A DNA stretch of 6,651 nucleotides from AC-32 sp036522595 (GTDB lineage: Bacteria > Actinomycetota > Thermoleophilia > Gaiellales > Gaiellaceae): positions 1 to 6,651 of the forward strand of contig DATDFL010000248.1 in assembly GCA_036522595.1 (NCBI GenBank), written 5' to 3'. Below are positions 5,197 through 6,651 of this stretch, one piece after another. The translations under genes and the position numbers were made by a program. Within the stretch, counting starts at the first letter, position 1. Each line of letters starts with the position of its first letter. The notes beneath the pieces are model-generated. The model saw nothing but the letters and a program-made list of their open reading frames with translations. It ran no database searches and was not told the DNA's origin.

Positions 5197-6284
5197 GGGT
5201 CGTCTACGTCTCGACGATCGAGCGCGGCGGGCCCCTCACGCACCTGAGGCAGCTCGTGCCGCGGGTCGCGGCGCAGGGCGTCGACGTGGAGGTGATCTGC
5301 GGGAGCGAGGGGCTGGCGGAGTCGTTTCGGCGGCTGGACGTCCCGGCGCGGGCGGTGGAGGTGTCGCACAAGTACGACCTGCGGGGGGCCGGCGCATTGC
5401 TGCCGCTCGTGGAGGGCGCGGACGTCGTCCACACGCACGACCGCCGGGCCGGGCTGTTCGGCCGGCTGGCCGGTCGCCTCCGGCGCGCGCGCGTGGTTCA
5501 TACGCTGCACGGCATGCCCGAGGAGATCGCCGCCAGGATCGGCCGGCCCGACGCACCCGACCCGCCCGGTGTCTCGCGCGCGCGGATCGCCTGGCTCGTG
5601 CAGGGCTACCTGCGGATCGAGTCGGCGCTGACGCGGCTCGGCCACGTCGTCGCGCCGTCGCGGGCGATGGCGGACTTCATGGTCTCGCACGGGTTTCCAG
5701 CGCGGCTCGTGCACGTGATCCCGTACGGGATGGAGCTCGGCGAGAACGGGCCGCGGCCGCAGCACGACACGCTCGTGGCGGGCGTGGCGGCGAACCTCGA
5801 GTACTGGAAGGGGATCGACGTGCTGCTCGAGGCGGCGCGGCTCGTGCAGAGCCCGGTGCGGCTCGAGATCTACGGAGTCGGCGCGGAGCAGGCGGTGCTC
5901 GAGCGGCTGGCGGAGGGGCTCGACGCGAACTTCAACGGCTTCGTGCAGGACCCGCTGGCCGGGCTCGACGTGCTCGTCCAGCCCTCGCGGGCCGACAACC
6001 TCCCCCTCTCGATCCTCGAGGCCATGGCCGCGGGGCTGCCGGTGATCGGGACGCGGACGGGTGGGATTCCGGAGCTCGTCATCGATGGAGAAACGGGTCT
6101 GCTGGTCGAGCCTGAGAGGCCGGAGGAGCTGGCGGCGGCGCTCGATTCGCTGGCCTCCGATCCGGAGCGACGGGCGGAGCTCGGCCGCCGTGGGCGCGAG
6201 CGCGTGCAGGAGCACTTCTCGGCCGACGGGATCGCGCGGCGCACGGTGGCGCTCTACGAGGAGCTGTGCGGATCCTCCACGTGA
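5193..6284 (+). CDS. GT4-family glycosyltransferase with variant donor-site motifs
   Basis: The start is the ATG at 5193, inside an ATGA overlap with the preceding stop, giving 363 residues. A longer in-frame reading back to 4959 exists but would run through the polymerase gene, and MRVVYVSTIERGGPLTHL is a normal GT4 beginning. The N-terminal half shows ADVVHTHDRRAGLFGR at 76-91 and VVHTLHG at 101-107. The C-terminal half shows VIPYGMEL at 175-182, VAANLEYWKGIDVLL at 198-212, and SRADNLPLSILEAMAAGLPV at 265-284. Two usual residues differ: the Arg of the R-x4-K pair is Asn201 (K206 is kept), and the first Glu of EX7E is Asp268 (E276 is kept). Such variants occur in related GT4 subfamilies, so it is probably active. 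It would add a sugar to the lipid-linked unit on the cytoplasmic side; donor and acceptor are unknown. It uses CGG over CGC for Arg (about 22 to 10 by hand count), opposite to the kinase gene. Confidence 0.92.
   Translation: MRVVYVSTIERGGPLTHLRQLVPRVAAQGVDVEVICGSEGLAESFRRLDVPARAVEVSHKYDLRGAGALLPLVEGADVVHTHDRRAGLFGRLAGRLRRARVVHTLHGMPEEIAARIGRPDAPDPPGVSRARIAWLVQGYLRIESALTRLGHVVAPSRAMADFMVSHGFPARLVHVIPYGMELGENGPRPQHDTLVAGVAANLEYWKGIDVLLEAARLVQSPVRLEIYGVGAEQAVLERLAEGLDANFNGFVQDPLAGLDVLVQPSRADNLPLSILEAMAAGLPVIGTRTGGIPELVIDGETGLLVEPERPEELAAALDSLASDPERRAELGRRGRERVQEHFSADGIARRTVALYEELCGSST
6258..6263 (+). promoter_or_regulatory. Ribosome binding site inside the upstream gene, for the third glycosyltransferase
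   Basis: GAGGAG lies within the last codons of the preceding glycosyltransferase, only 2 nt before the GTG at 6266. The spacing is tight, but the alternative GTG at 6281 would remove the first strand of the Rossmann fold and sits too far from this site. Re-initiation by ribosomes finishing the upstream gene is likely. Confidence 0.4.
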
Positions 6285-6651
6285 TCCAGGAGCTCGGGAC
6301 CGGCGGGGCGGAGCGGATCCTGATCTCGGCCTACCGCGGCGCGCGGGACGCGGGGCACGAGGTCTTCGTCGCCGCGGCGCCCGGGCCGCTGGCCGCCGAG
6401 CTCGACACCGAGCCGTTCCCGCTGCCGCTCGTCCGGCGCAAGCCCTGGCGCCTGCCTGCCGCGGCTCTTGCGGTGCGGCGCGCGGTGCGCGCCTCGCAGC
6501 CCGACGTGATCCACGCCTACAACCCGACGATGGCTCTCGCGGTGGGGCTGGCGACGAGGCGCCCGGGGCTCGTCAACCTGCAGGGCAGTGCGGAGGACGA
6601 CTGGCCAGGGACGGTCCGGCTCGTCCGCCTGTCCCGGCTCGCGCCGGTCGC
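6266..6651 (+). CDS. GT4-family glycosyltransferase, N-terminal part (cut by window end)
   Basis: From a GTG at 6266 the frame is open to the window end (128 full codons). It begins with RILHVIQELGTGGAERILIS, the classic first strand and GGAER glycine-rich loop of GT4 enzymes, followed by GHEVFVAAAPG near 30-40, a basic stretch RRKPWRLP near 57-64, QPDVIHAYNPTMALAVG near 78-94, and LVNLQGSAEDDW near 103-114. This is the acceptor-side half; the donor-binding half with the EX7E motif would lie beyond the window. The gene overlaps the preceding glycosyltransferase by 19 nt in another frame, so it belongs to the same operon. The sugar specificity cannot be inferred. The GGAER beginning makes the family firm; the start is less so. 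Confidence 0.85.
   Translation, partial: MRILHVIQELGTGGAERILISAYRGARDAGHEVFVAAAPGPLAAELDTEPFPLPLVRRKPWRLPAAALAVRRAVRASQPDVIHAYNPTMALAVGLATRRPGLVNLQGSAEDDWPGTVRLVRLSRLAPV

Noticed and set aside
4860..6215. Minus-strand open frame of 451 codons
   Set aside because: Arg/His/Pro-rich product without recognisable motifs, antisense to the polymerase and glycosyltransferase genes.

Overview
The window is very GC-rich coding DNA with GTG and TTG starts, few AT-rich gaps and tightly packed genes. Gene content and codon use suggest a high-GC Gram-positive bacterium, most likely an actinobacterium of the Thermoleophilia/Solirubrobacterales type. That placement is an inference from style, not from a marker gene. 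The whole window reads as part of a surface or extracellular polysaccharide biosynthesis locus.

Layout. Two genes run leftward. A GT4 glycosyltransferase (1288-2397, minus) is followed 30 nt later by a secreted putative glycoside hydrolase (1257 down to base 1, minus), which enters a run of 17 prolines and leaves the window still open. A 78-nt divergent intergenic region (2398-2475) separates them from a rightward operon. That operon holds a fused Wzz-like chain-length regulator/BY-type tyrosine kinase (2476-3843), a polytopic Wzy/O-antigen-ligase-family protein (3853-5196), a second GT4 glycosyltransferase (5193-6284) and the N-terminal part of a third GT4 glycosyltransferase (6266-6651, cut by the window edge). 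Rightward genes are 9 nt apart or overlap by 4 and 19 nt, so they are almost certainly one transcript with translational coupling.

How they may work together. The glycosyltransferases would assemble a lipid-linked repeat unit. The Wzy-family protein would polymerise it outside the membrane, and the Wzz/kinase fusion would control chain length. The secreted hydrolase, expressed divergently with another glycosyltransferase, may trim, release or remodel the product. No flippase, initiating phosphoglycosyltransferase, outer-membrane exporter or phosphatase is seen here; they may lie outside the window.

The points most worth a second look are the secreted hydrolase paired with the assembly machinery, its long polyproline run, the compact divergent control region (an exact inverted repeat and overlapping promoter-like hexamers), and non-canonical motifs in the second glycosyltransferase and the kinase. 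No RNA gene, CRISPR array, insertion sequence or convincing terminator was seen. I found no system that is clearly new in kind.
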